DNA of 64,000 bases, from the NCBI RefSeq assembly GCF_016820585.1, contig NZ_JADHDX010000001.1, positions 248,001 through 312,000 of the forward strand, read 5' to 3'. This DNA is from Arthrobacter beigongshangensis. Lineage in GTDB: Bacteria > Bacillota > Bacilli > Bacillales_A > Planococcaceae. The translations under genes were made by a program, and so were the position numbers. Positions within the stretch are counted from its first letter, which is position 1, and each line of letters starts with the position of its first letter. Under the pieces are notes generated by a model. That model made no database searches. It saw only the letters and a list, made by a program, of their open reading frames with translations, and was not told the DNA's origin. Below, piece by piece: positions 16,375 through 25,600 of the stretch.

Positions 16375-17949
16375 ATGGATAAACCTATACAGGAAGAAAT
16401 TGCATCACGGCGCACATTTGCGATTATTTCTCACCCGGATGCTGGGAAAACAACGATTACGGAAAAACTGCTTTATTTCGGCGGTGCAATTCGTGATGCA
16501 GGTACAGTTAAAGGAAAGAAGACAGGGAAATTTGCTACATCTGACTGGATGGAAATCGAGAAACAACGTGGGATTTCGGTGACATCATCTGTTATGCAAT
16601 TCGATTATGACGGCAAGCGTGTTAATATTCTCGACACACCTGGACACGAAGATTTCAGTGAAGACACGTACCGTACGTTAATGGCTGTCGATGCGGCCGT
16701 CATGATGGTCGACTCAGCCAAAGGGATTGAGCCACAAACGATTAAATTATTCAAAGTTTGTCGAATGCGTGGAATTCCTATCTTTACATTCATTAACAAA
16801 ATGGACCGTCAAGGGAAAGAGCCACTTGAGCTGATGGAAGAATTAGAAGAAGTATTAGGCATTGAATCATATGCTATGAACTGGCCAATTGGGATGGGGA
16901 AAGAATTCCTCGGTATTTACGATCGTTTTAATAATCGGATTGAACAAGTGCGCGTGGAAGATGAAAAACGTTTTCTTACGTTGAATGAAGACGGTGGACT
17001 TGCTGAAGACCATCCGATGGCAGAAACATCTTATTATAAACAAGCACTCGAAGACGTTCTTTTACTAAACGAAGCAGGCAATGATTTTGATGAAGAGCGT
17101 GTGGCAAAAGGTGAACTAACACCAGTATTTTTCGGTAGTGCGTTGACAAATTTTGGTGTGCAAACATTTTTAGAAACATTTTTACAATTTGCACCAGCAC
17201 CACAATCGCGTATGACAAAAGATGAAGCAGAAGTAAACCCGTACTCAGAAGAGTTCTCAGGTTTCATCTTCAAAATCCAGGCGAATATGAATCCAATGCA
17301 CAGAGACCGTATCGCATTTGTGCGTATCGTTTCGGGCGCATTTGAACGTGGGATGACGGTGACAGTGCCGCGTATTTCGAAAACATTCAAACTGACACAG
17401 ACGACTCAATTCTTGGCGGATGACCGCGAAACAGTGGATGAGGCTGTAGCTGGCGATATAATTGGTTTGCATGATACGGGGAACTATCAAATTGGGGATA
17501 CAGTCATCGGTGGTAAATCGTCCTTCCAATTCGATGCATTGCCGCAGTTTACACCGGAGCTTTTCGTACGCGTAACGGCGAAAAACGTTATGAAATCGAA
17601 GCATTTCCATAAGGGGATTTTACAGCTTGTACAGGAGGGGGCTATTCAGTATTACCGAACGCTTCATACAGAAGAAGTATTGCTCGGAGCTGTTGGTCAA
17701 CTACAATTTGAAGTGTTCGAGCACCGCATGAAAAACGAGTACAATGTTGAGGTACGTATGGAACACGTCGGCTCGAAAGTAGCGCGCTGGATTGAAAATG
17801 AAAGCGACGTTAAGGATTCCATGACGGGGCAGCGTGCAATGCTTGTGAAAGACCGCTACGATAATTTAGTGTTCTTGTTTGAAAATGACTTCGCAATGCG
17901 TTGGTTCCACGATAAATACCCGGATATCCGGCTGTATAGTTTGTTATGA
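16375..17949 (+). CDS. prfC: Peptide chain release factor 3 (RF3)
   Basis: 524 aa. G1 motif [18 protein letters not shown], switch regions [20 protein letters not shown] and [12 protein letters not shown]3 [17 protein letters not shown]4 INKMDR. Domains II and III follow, with RF3-specific motifs near the C-terminus. It is a translational GTPase that removes RF1/RF2 from the ribosome after peptide release. ATG 16375 is preceded by GAAGGAGACAATATAAA. Monocistronic, terminator at 17953. Confidence 0.97.
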   Translation: MDKPIQEEIASRRTFAIISHPDAGKTTITEKLLYFGGAIRDAGTVKGKKTGKFATSDWMEIEKQRGISVTSSVMQFDYDGKRVNILDTPGHEDFSEDTYRTLMAVDAAVMMVDSAKGIEPQTIKLFKVCRMRGIPIFTFINKMDRQGKEPLELMEELEEVLGIESYAMNWPIGMGKEFLGIYDRFNNRIEQVRVEDEKRFLTLNEDGGLAEDHPMAETSYYKQALEDVLLLNEAGNDFDEERVAKGELTPVFFGSALTNFGVQTFLETFLQFAPAPQSRMTKDEAEVNPYSEEFSGFIFKIQANMNPMHRDRIAFVRIVSGAFERGMTVTVPRISKTFKLTQTTQFLADDRETVDEAVAGDIIGLHDTGNYQIGDTVIGGKSSFQFDALPQFTPELFVRVTAKNVMKSKHFHKGILQLVQEGAIQYYRTLHTEEVLLGAVGQLQFEVFEHRMKNEYNVEVRMEHVGSKVARWIENESDVKDSMTGQRAMLVKDRYDNLVFLFENDFAMRWFHDKYPDIRLYSLL

Positions 17950-17952
17950 TGA

Positions 17953-17996
17953 AAAAAACCTAGTAAGGCGGTCTTATCCGTTTTGCTAGGTTTTTT
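17953..17996 (+). terminator. Terminator of prfC
   Basis: AAAAAACCTAG pairs with CTAGGTTTTTT, with a 22-base internal region that can pair weakly. Confidence 0.9.
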
Positions 17997-17999
17997 CAC

Positions 18000-18300
18000 G
18001 GGAGCATTTTCGGTCCGCTTTCGGCGAATTATTCATGGTAGTATTACTGGGGTAGTGGGTGTGGCTAGAAATGACTTCGTCATTCCTAGCCACATCCTTT
18101 TCGGTCATCTTATTGCGAATAATTGCCTGTCGCGTACCTACAATGTTCAAGTGAAAAATGCGGTTGCTTGGGAAGAAGGGAATAGATGACTTTTTATAGA
18201 GCATGTAAGTTCCCGAAGATACAATTTCGGGAACTCTTGCATTTTGTACAATATGTTCCTTTTTTACTTATAACAAAGAAAAAGAACCTAGTGCAGGTCC
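18000..18300. repeat. Structured interspersed repeat, A-type, copy A1
   Basis: Non-coding and related to 56725-57033 and, in its right half, to 35890-36105. Shared blocks are GCATTTTCGGTCCGCTTTCG (A3: GCATTTCCGGTTTACTTTCG), the hairpin 18060-18094, ATGTTCAAGTGAAAA, GGGAAGAAGGGAATAGATGA, and the hairpin 18209-18234. Hairpin 1 is TGTGGCTAG/CTAGCCACA with inner AATGAC-TTC-GTCATT. In A3 the outer stem is GTGTTCCAG/CTGGAGCAC while the inner part is unchanged. Hairpin 2 is GTTCCCGAA/TTCGGGAAC with loop ATTGTATC on the minus strand. The stretch also covers the gap between prfC and the serine hydrolase gene. Confidence 0.85.
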
Positions 18301-18316
18301 TTTTGCAGTATTTGTA

Positions 18317-18346
18317 TTGAACTAAAGCACCCGTTGAACAAGAACA
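18317..18346 (-). repeat. Short palindromic gene-end repeat D1
   Basis: TTGAACTAAAGCACCCGTT then GAACAAGAACA, ending 4 bases beyond the stop codon of the serine hydrolase gene. It aligns with D2 (19430) and D3 (19942). Each lies just past the 3' end of a minus-strand gene. Confidence 0.6.
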
Positions 18347-18349
18347 TAT

Positions 18350-19354
18350 TTACTCTTTAAATGTATCAGCAACTAAATTGCTGAATTCTCTTAAATAATG
18401 AAGGTAATTGTTACCCCCGTAGTTATATTGTTTATTGTACATTTTTGAGACAACAAGATTATATTTAGGAATAACTAATAAAGTCGGACCCGTTACACCT
18501 AATATTTGATAGGAATCTTTAGGCACTCTTTCTCCAATTTCGCTTCTTAACGATGGTGTATCATTCACATACCAAAACAATCCGTTCTGTGGTAAATCTT
18601 TATCTTTATAAGTTGGATTTTGTACTCGGGTAGCTAATTGAATTACTTCTTTTGGAACAACTTGTTTTCCATTTACTACTCCATTATTCAAATGAAGATT
18701 TCCCCATAAAGCAAATTCCCGAGCTGAGGTATGGAGGTTTGAGTCAAAGCCATCATTTGAACTACCTAATTTATATGTAGCAATATCGTTTGGATTATCA
18801 ATTACTTGAACCAATTTTTCATTTGGTCTTGAATGCCAAGCAGTTTCTTTAAAACCTAATGGCAGGAATACCCTCTCTTTGAGTATTTCTGGGAAACTTT
18901 TACCGTAAAGTTTATTTATAAGTTCTGTCATCATTAAAATGTTAATTCCTCTGTAAGCCCATCCCTCACCTGGAGCAAATTCCCTAAAAATAATTCCGTC
19001 CTTTCTCTGGTTTAATCCGTGAGAGTGAGTAACTAAATGCCTTAAAGTTGTTCCTGCAAGGAGTTCCTTATTGAAACTGTCAAAGTAATCGAGTGCATAG
19101 TCATCCAGACTTTTAATTTTACCTTCATATAAAGCATAGGCTATCGCTAAACCTAAGTAACTTTTTCTTGCAGAAGCAACATTAAACTCTGAGGTTTCAG
19201 AAATGGGTATAGTATTTGAATTAGAATGAAATCCACTATAATGTTCTAATACAATACTACCGTCCTTTATTATAACTAATGAAGATGCACTGCTATTATT
19301 GCGTTCCTTTATATCATCTACATACGAAACTAATTTTTGATGAGCATTTACCAT
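18350..19354 (-). CDS. Serine hydrolase, class C beta-lactamase-related
   Basis: 334 aa, no clear signal peptide, so probably cytosolic. The SxxK nucleophile motif is SARK in FNVASARKSYLGLAIAYAL near residue 82, followed by a Tyr-containing YRGINILMM region near 150. SSLVIIKDGSIVLEHYSGF is the usual first strand of the beta-lactamase/PBP4-like fold. Substrate unknown; relatives include esterases and D-amino-peptide hydrolases. It is more A+T-rich than prfC next door and is the last gene of a minus-strand accessory block, which suggests acquisition by transfer. Confidence 0.85.
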   Translation of the reverse strand: MVNAHQKLVSYVDDIKERNNSSASSLVIIKDGSIVLEHYSGFHSNSNTIPISETSEFNVASARKSYLGLAIAYALYEGKIKSLDDYALDYFDSFNKELLAGTTLRHLVTHSHGLNQRKDGIIFREFAPGEGWAYRGINILMMTELINKLYGKSFPEILKERVFLPLGFKETAWHSRPNEKLVQVIDNPNDIATYKLGSSNDGFDSNLHTSAREFALWGNLHLNNGVVNGKQVVPKEVIQLATRVQNPTYKDKDLPQNGLFWYVNDTPSLRSEIGERVPKDSYQILGVTGPTLLVIPKYNLVVSKMYNKQYNYGGNNYLHYLREFSNLVADTFKE

Positions 19355-19429
19355 TCACTACATCCCCTTTAAATGCCTGATTAAGTCTATCTATACCGTA
19401 AATTCTTCAATCAGACAACGTAATCCTTC

Positions 19430-19460
19430 TTGAACTAACCTGCTCCTTTAGTTGAAGAAG
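19430..19460 (-). repeat. Short palindromic gene-end repeat D2
   Basis: TTGAACTAACC-TGCTCC-TTTAGTTGAAGAAG, an imperfect palindrome. It lies between the serine hydrolase start and the stop codon of the membrane-protein gene at 19473. Confidence 0.7.
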
Positions 19461-19472
19461 AAAAAGCGATTT

Positions 19473-19889
19473 TTATTTATCGGTAATTACTATTTTTTTC
19501 GTCTTAAATTTAGAAGAGAAATGAAACATTAATAATATTATAAAGGCGATAATACAAGGATAGCCTATTAGAACAAATGGATTCATATGTTCGACTATGC
19601 TAAACTCCCCCCATTCAAGCCATAAACGCCATCCCATTCCTAAAGCACTAAATATCAAGCAGAGTATAAAAACCAATGATAGTCGTTCTTTAAATAACCC
19701 TTCAAATATATTCGCAACTACAAAATAGATCAAAAGTGTAGTAAATAAGATGTGCCATTTGAATCCTTTTAACCCAGGGATTACAAAAGTAAATGTGATA
19801 CCAGTAAAAAATACAATTGCTATAATACTAAAAATCAAAAAGAATAATGGTTTCTTTTGTACCTGTTCATAAAAATTTTCACCTAACAT
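19473..19889 (-). CDS. Hypothetical four-helix integral membrane protein
   Basis: 138 aa. Membrane segments lie at about residues 15-36, 46-63, 70-88 and 103-124, with a basic C-terminal tail SKFKTKKIVITDK. The ATG at 19889 follows AAAGGAGGCTTAAAGTAA on the minus strand. No catalytic motif and no recognised family. Gene-end repeat D2 follows its stop codon. Confidence 0.75.
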   Translation of the reverse strand: MLGENFYEQVQKKPLFFLIFSIIAIVFFTGITFTFVIPGLKGFKWHILFTTLLIYFVVANIFEGLFKERLSLVFILCLIFSALGMGWRLWLEWGEFSIVEHMNPFVLIGYPCIIAFIILLMFHFSSKFKTKKIVITDK

Positions 19890-19941
19890 TTACTTTAAGC
19901 CTCCTTTGACTTCCATACTCATAATTTTACCATTAATTTTA

Positions 19942-19975
19942 TTCAACTAACCTGTTTCGTTAGTTGAATAAGAAA
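19942..19975 (-). repeat. Short palindromic gene-end repeat D3
   Basis: TTCAACTAAC-CTGTTTC-GTTAGTTGAA followed by TAAGAAA: a 10-bp inverted repeat with a near-perfect arm match. It lies 20 bases beyond the stop of the broken gene at 19996. Confidence 0.75.
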
Positions 19976-19995
19976 TCACATTTTGGTAGATAAAC

Positions 19996-20199
19996 CTATT
20001 CATTATAATCACTTAGGCATTCTTTCATTCTTTTTGCATCAAATGGTAAGTTTCTTTCTAAGAATGTCCATCCAACGAATTGGATTTGCATTGGTAGTTC
20101 AACAAGTCCTGTAATTGCATCCCTTGCATATTTCACTAACTAGCTGCCAAAACGCGTTGCTTTCTTTATTTTTCGGTCCAAGCCTATTACAATTTTCAT
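19996..20199 (-). pseudogene. Broken gene fragment, C-terminal part of an unidentified enzyme
   Basis: The minus frame from 20199 reads a short piece ending KKATRFGS, an in-frame TAG at 20142-20140, then LVKYARDAITGLVELPMQIQ, FVGWTFLERNLPFDAKRMKE and CLSDYNE before the final TAG. The second half looks like a genuine conserved protein end. No full-length frame exists and there is no ribosome binding site. Probably a cassette decayed by truncation and nonsense mutation. I could not identify the parent family. Confidence 0.5.
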
Positions 20200-20258
20200 A
20201 TTGAGGCTTTGAATTCCTTTATTTTTTGTATCAAACCTAATAAATTTTTCAGAGGTAA

Positions 20259-20927
20259 CTAATTATTATGTCGTTTGTTAACTTCAATCGTAATGAACTC
20301 CGGCAAATAGCTGGGAGTACATCCTTTTGCGACTATTTCATCTTTGTAAAGGCCCGTTTTCTCACCAATTTTAATACAACGTGCACGATTCTTTTCATCA
20401 TAAACGCCTATCCAGCCTGCTGTGAAATTCATAGCCCATTGAACTTCCGGTTCTTCCTGCGTAATAGTAGCTTCTATTGCAGATAGCAAGTCTGCGGTGT
20501 TATCAGGCGGTGTTTGTCCAGTCCATCTCAATCGTCCTTGATAATACCAGAAAGCTCGCCTTTGAAGAGCAGAAGGACTATTTCCCCATGACTCCATCAA
20601 TGCAATTTTCTTCTTGTCCTTGGTGAGCTGATTAGCCATTAACCAATCCATTAAGTTATTTCGCTCATCAAAAGTGTGAGTCTGCATATCCTTATCAAGC
20701 TTATTTAGCACATCTTCTGAAAGAAGTTTTTTGTCCATAATTAAGATTGCTAATAGTCTGGGCAAAAATTCTTCGGTTGACCAAAGTTCCATAGCAAGTT
20801 CGTGATCTTTTTTAATGTCCTTCGCGATTTTTCGTAAGTCGCCTAGCTTTGTTTTACTATTGATCTGAGAAAGAATGTTTTCAGCTGTTGAAGATTGTTT
20901 TATTTCCGTATCTTTCTTTTCATCCAT
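20259..20927 (-). CDS. AlkD-like DNA alkylation repair protein
   Basis: 222 aa from ATG 20927 (AAAGGAG 9 bases upstream on the minus strand). All-helical, HEAT-like: LGDLRKIAKDIKKDHELAMELW near residue 33, LLSEDVLNKLDKDM, NNLMDWLMANQLTKDKKKIAL, QRRAFWYYQGRLRW, EVQWAMNFTAGWIGVYDEKN. This pattern is that of the DNA alkylation repair/AlkD family, which removes bulky cationic alkylpurines by capturing the backbone. The catalytic Asp cannot be assigned safely by eye. Located in the minus-strand accessory block. Confidence 0.8.
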   Translation of the reverse strand: MDEKKDTEIKQSSTAENILSQINSKTKLGDLRKIAKDIKKDHELAMELWSTEEFLPRLLAILIMDKKLLSEDVLNKLDKDMQTHTFDERNNLMDWLMANQLTKDKKKIALMESWGNSPSALQRRAFWYYQGRLRWTGQTPPDNTADLLSAIEATITQEEPEVQWAMNFTAGWIGVYDEKNRARCIKIGEKTGLYKDEIVAKGCTPSYLPEFITIEVNKRHNN

Positions 20928-21159
20928 TTTAAACAACTCCTTTTATTTATCTCACGGGATTAACTATCGTCCATTAATCTGCAACTAAGTCCTTCTGAAA
21001 TGGAGGTGGAAATATCCTGTAACGCTTGTTGTTAAAGTCTTTAAACTCCCTAGCTCCGCGGATTCTGTTGCGGGTTTTGTTGCCACAAGCAAGGCAACAA
21101 TCATCTTTTCTTTTCTACAACATCACCCTTATGACAATGGTATTGTTCGGAACACGAGG

Positions 21160-21675
21160 TTACTTCTTATCAGATAATAGCTGGATTTTGAAGATATTTG
21201 TAATGCCTGTGCGGTCGGTTAAAAGTGTGATTGAAACCAAATCACCTTCTGACAAATCAGAAAGCCCGATAACGGCATCCTCCCGATATATACTCACTTC
21301 TCCCCATACATCATATTGAAACTCACCTCGATAATTCTCATCATTGAGGGAAATACCTTCAACCAATATAGAATTCTCGCCAACTTCTTTTACTTCTGCA
21401 TAGAATGTCTGAATATCAGAATGCGACATCACCCATGCATCTTCTTCGTAATCTTTATAGGCATTAACATATCCCGCAAAATAGCTGATTAATATGCCAA
21501 TGAGTAAAACTATTATGGTCATAACAATAGCGACTCTATATGGAGAAACCATTGAAGTACGCTTGCCCTCGGTTGCTCCTATAGTCTTATTGATATGCCG
21601 TTTATAGACTATAATGGTAGCGACAAATATAATTATAATTGCAAACAGTGCAAGAAAATAAATAGGAAACCCCAT
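21160..21675 (-). CDS. Hypothetical membrane-anchored protein
   Basis: 171 aa with two membrane helices (about residues 5-24 and 49-70) separated by a basic loop (YKRHINKTIGATEGKR). An extracytoplasmic beta-rich domain of about 95 residues follows (TFYAEVKEVGENSILVEGIS, GDLVSITLLTDRTGITNIFK), with the look of an OB-like fold similar to DUF3221/YobA proteins. That resemblance is weak. The ATG lies at 21675. Between this gene and the AlkD-like gene (20928-21159) I see no gene, only an 8-bp hairpin TTGTTGCC/GGCAACAA. Confidence 0.7.
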   Translation of the reverse strand: MGFPIYFLALFAIIIIFVATIIVYKRHINKTIGATEGKRTSMVSPYRVAIVMTIIVLLIGILISYFAGYVNAYKDYEEDAWVMSHSDIQTFYAEVKEVGENSILVEGISLNDENYRGEFQYDVWGEVSIYREDAVIGLSDLSEGDLVSITLLTDRTGITNIFKIQLLSDKK

Positions 21676-21710
21676 GTAATTGCCTCCTTGTCGATTAAAC
21701 GAATGATGGA

Positions 21711-22121
21711 TTATTGATTTCTAAAATCAAATTTCTCTTTTGTTACATCCAATAAATGCCCATTAATCACTACTGTATCATTATCAGTCCAAGTGATATT
21801 GGCAGACTCCTCTCTGTAATTCCAATAAATATTTTTCGTTTTATTATTTCTTTGATTAAAGACCAACTCACCTCGAATAGCATATGACACTGTAGCTCCA
21901 CCGTTGGTGACATATGCTTTTAGGGTGTACTTTCCATCAGGAGATATCTCCTCCGTGAGATATTCCCCTGTCGGTAACCTATTCATATCATAGAACGCCC
22001 AATAAACTCCGTAACCAATCAATGCAAAAAACACCTAACCGACTACTGCCAACATTTTTAAGATATTTTTATAAATTTTCTTTTTTTCGTCTTTAATATT
22101 CACTTCTTCTTTAGTTTCCAA
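21711..22121 (-). pseudogene. DUF5412-family protein gene interrupted by an in-frame amber codon
   Basis: A TTG start at 22121 with GAAGGGGGAG upstream opens a frame coding for METKEEVNIKDEKKKIYKNI then LKMLAVVG, a TAG at 22037-22035, and without frame change VFFALIGYGVYWAFYDMNRL and the full DUF5412 body (SPDGKYTLKAYVTNGGATVS, IYWNYREESANITWTDNDTV). The stop falls in the middle of the single membrane helix. Without the stop the product would be 136 aa, normal for the family. It is either a recent pseudogene or a sequencing error. An internal GTG/ATG restart has no ribosome binding site. Confidence 0.75.
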
Positions 22122-22148
22122 AGAAATACTCCCCCTTCTAACATGTAA

Positions 22149-22160
22149 GTTAGTTGAACA
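22149..22160 (-). repeat. Half-site of gene-end repeat (D4)
   Basis: GTTAGTTGAACA matches the right arm of D2 and D3. It lies just upstream of the first gene of the minus-strand block and marks its right edge. Confidence 0.45.
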
Positions 22161-22289
22161 GCAATCCTACTATTTGAAACGTTCTCAATGAGTTATAAGT
22201 TCCATTAATTATATTCCTAATAATTTTGTGAAATATCCATTCGTTGTAATCAAATAGAAACAGAGTTATTTAACATAGCCAAAATAAAA

Positions 22290-22545
22290 ATAGAAAAGCC
22301 CATATTGAAAGCTTCAGCCCCCAAAATTGTATCTTTGGGGGTTCTTATCCATGTAGGAAGTCTTCTATTCATTCGTCAAAAAAAGCGTTAGTACTACGTG
22401 TACCTTTGCCTTTGGAGAGCGACGGATGAAAGACCACCATATTATTACCGAAAAAATGTATAGGGATGCGGCGAAGTCGCATCCCTATACATAAAAAACA
22501 TCTCGGTAATAATATAGAAGTCGTTCAATCCAAAGCGATCCAAAT
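22290..22545. repeat. Structured interspersed repeat, B-type, copy B1
   Basis: Hairpin CCCCCAAA/TTTGGGGG (22318-22325, 22334-22341) with loop ATTGTATC. Then a 137-bp palindromic unit from CCTTTGGAGAGCGACGGATG (22409) to AATCCAAAGCGATCCAAA (ending 22544). Inside are a perfect 13-bp stem ATATTATTACCGA/TCGGTAATAATAT and a perfect 15-bp stem ATGTATAGGGATGCG/CGCATCCCTATACAT. The B2 copy at 57040-57282 has the same plan with different stem sequences. No gene lies between 22160 and 22659. Confidence 0.88.
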
Positions 22546-22659
22546 ATAACTGTACACGAAATGTATAGTATTTGATTTAAAAAAGAGGTTGTCGTTTGAA
22601 GTTGATCTGTTCTTTCAATATGATTAACGAAATGGATAATTGAAGAAAGGGTCGTGCGT

Positions 22660-25600
22660 ATGAAAATTAGTGATTTCTCTATAAAAAGACCTGTATTTAC
22701 GATCGTGACCATGTTTCTCGTTATTATTCTTGGAGCTGTGTCATTTTTTCGCATTCCAGTTACGCTCATTCCAGAGCTGAATCCACCAATTGCGGTCGTT
22801 GTGTCAAGCTATCCGGGAGCATCACCGGCAGAAGTTAGTGAGAAATTAACGAAGCCGCTTGAAAATAGTTTGTCGACTGCTCCCGGATTGAAGTCGATGC
22901 AATCCTCATCGCAGGAAGGCTCGAACTTCATTTTGCTGATGTTCGATTGGTCGACGAATATTGACGATGTGCAGCTTGATATTATGCAGCGCGTGGATCA
23001 AGTGCCTGTTCCAGAAGGAGCCAATAAACCACGGTTTATGAAATTTGATCCGTCTCAGTTTCCGGTCATTCAGTTGTCGTTACGGGCTACAACAGATGAA
23101 GCTGATATTCGGAAAATTGCTGAGCAGCTGGAAACCGAATTGCGACGAACAGAAGGTGTTGCAAGTGTTACTGTGTCGGGAAAATTAGTAGAAGAAGTAC
23201 AAATTATTTTAGATCAACAAAAGCTGGAGTCTAATGGGCTAATACAATCGGATATTGTCCAAATGATTCAAGCGAATCATGTGTCAATGCCGGGTGAGCC
23301 GATTGAGACGCAAGATGGCAAACAGCTGACGACTCGTATATTGAGTACTTTAACGACACTATCCGATATTGAAAATGTCATTGTGAGTACGAATCCGTTA
23401 ACGGGGGACAAAATAACGATTGGGGACGTCGCGGATATCGCTCTTGTGGAAGCGGATTCGGCTACCACAACGCGTGCCAATGATCAGCGAGCCGTTCTGA
23501 TGTCTGTCCTACAAGAATCAGGCTCAAACACAGCGGATGTTTCAACAGCCTTCAAAGAGGCGCTAGACACGCTACTTAAAAAGGATGAGTTTCAAGATGT
23601 TGAATCAGATATTTTGTTTGACCAAGGTGATTACGTCAAGCTAGCCATCAACAATATCGGTCAGTCTCTCGTTTTGGGCGGTATTTTCGCCATGCTTATT
23701 TTGTTCTTGTTCCTACGGGGCATAAAAAGTCCAATTATTATCGGGATTGCCATTCCTTATTCCGTCATTGTGACATTTGTGTTGATGTATTTTGCAAATT
23801 TCTCCCTCAATATTATGACGCTTGGTGCGCTAGCACTTGGTATTGGGATGTTAGTCGATAATGCCATTGTGGTCATTGAAAATATTGAAAGGCATTTAGC
23901 GATGGGCAAGGAGCCGAAACAGGCTGCATTTGATGGGACGAAAGAGGTTGGCGGAGCAATCACGGCTTCGACCTTGACGACATTAGCTGTTTTTGTACCG
24001 GTCATTTTCATCAGCGGCTTGATTGGTCAAATTTTTACGGAGTTTGCCTTAACGATTTCGTTTAGCTTGTTTGCGTCGCTCGTCGTCGCTTTGACAGTTG
24101 TGCCGATGATGGCCGGTCATTTATTGAAGAAGCCAAGAGGCAACATTGAAGCGCGAAGACGTCGCTCGAAAACGTTAGGCACCTTTGAAAGGTCAGTAAG
24201 GTGGGCATTGAAATACCGATTCTCAGTGTTGTTTGTGACAGTGGTTCTGCTTGTACTAAGTGGCTTTGGTTTATTCAAAGTAGGAACTGAATTTTTACCG
24301 GCAACGGACGAAGGGTTTGTGAGTATATCGGTGAAATTGCCGAATGGTTCCTCGCCAACAGCGACAGATGATGTAGTGAAACGCATTGAAGCGCAACTGA
24401 AGGACGAACCGGATGTGGAAGTGTATGTGAGCCTTGTCGGTGGTACGCAGGAAGGTTTGGCACAAGGCTCTTCGAAGGCGAATGTAGCGGAGATCTATGT
24501 TAAGCTTGTGCCGTTAGCAAATCGAGAGCGTTCCATTTTTGAATTCGTCGATGCTGTGCAGCCAAAAGTGCAGAAGGTAGTGGGTGAGGACGCGGAAATT
24601 GGCTTTGCTATGCAAACAGCGGCAGGATCCAGTCCAAATACCTTGACATTTGCATTGAATGATACGGATGAAGCGCGGTTGAATGAAGCTGTAATAGAGT
24701 TAAATGATGCGCTTGTGACACTGGATGCTGTCATGGAAGTAAAAAATAACTTACAAAATACGGTGGATGAAATTCAAATTGAAGTGGACCGTGAAAAGGC
24801 TTCTACTAAAGGCTTAACAGCCTATCAAATTGCACAAACAGTGAATAGTGTGACACGGGGGTCATTTGCTACACAGATTATTGGCGAAAATGATGCGGTA
24901 TTTGGGGTTTATGTGCAATATGATGAGAAATACCGGAATAGCGTGGAGCAGTTGAGAAAATTGAAGCTGCGTACTTCGATGGGGACATTTGTATCGCTTG
25001 GGGAAGTGGCGAAAATCCATATTGCAGAAGGACCGGTGTCCATTCAACGCGTCGATCAAGCGCATTCAGTAACCTTTAATGTGAAATATGAGTCGTCGCA
25101 GACGCTTGGGGATATGACGAAGAAAGTGAATGAAGTGATTGCAGGGCTTGAGATGCCGGAGGAAATTGAACTGACGTATAGTGGCGACAGAGAATTATTT
25201 GATAGTGCCATTGATGACATGCTGATGGCATTAGCGCTTGCGGTAGTGCTCGTTTATATTGTGATGGCGGCACAGTTTGAATCATTCAAGTATCCGTTTG
25301 TCATTATGTTTTCTGTTCCTTTAATGGTCATAGGAGTAGCTGCGGGCTTGTATATGACAAGTACGCCCATTAGTGTGACGGCGATTATCGGGATTCTTGT
25401 TCTTGTTGGAATTGTCGTTAACAACGGGATTGTTCTTGTGGATTATATTAATCAGCGCAAGGAGGCAGGGCTTAGCTCATATGATGCGATCATTGCTTCA
25501 GTAAGGGATCGGGTGCGTCCTATTTTGATGACGGCTTTGACGACGATTCTAGGCTTGCTACCGCTAGCGCTTGGACTAGGGGAAGGAACAGAAATGAATC

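Noticed and set aside
21026-21319. Plus-strand 97-aa open frame
   Set aside because: It overlaps the end of the minus-strand membrane protein gene, has no ribosome binding site and no recognisable features.
18317-22160. Canonical integron with attC sites
   Set aside because: The palindromes do not contain the RYYYAAC/GTTRRRY core pair in the right form, and no integron integrase gene is in the window.
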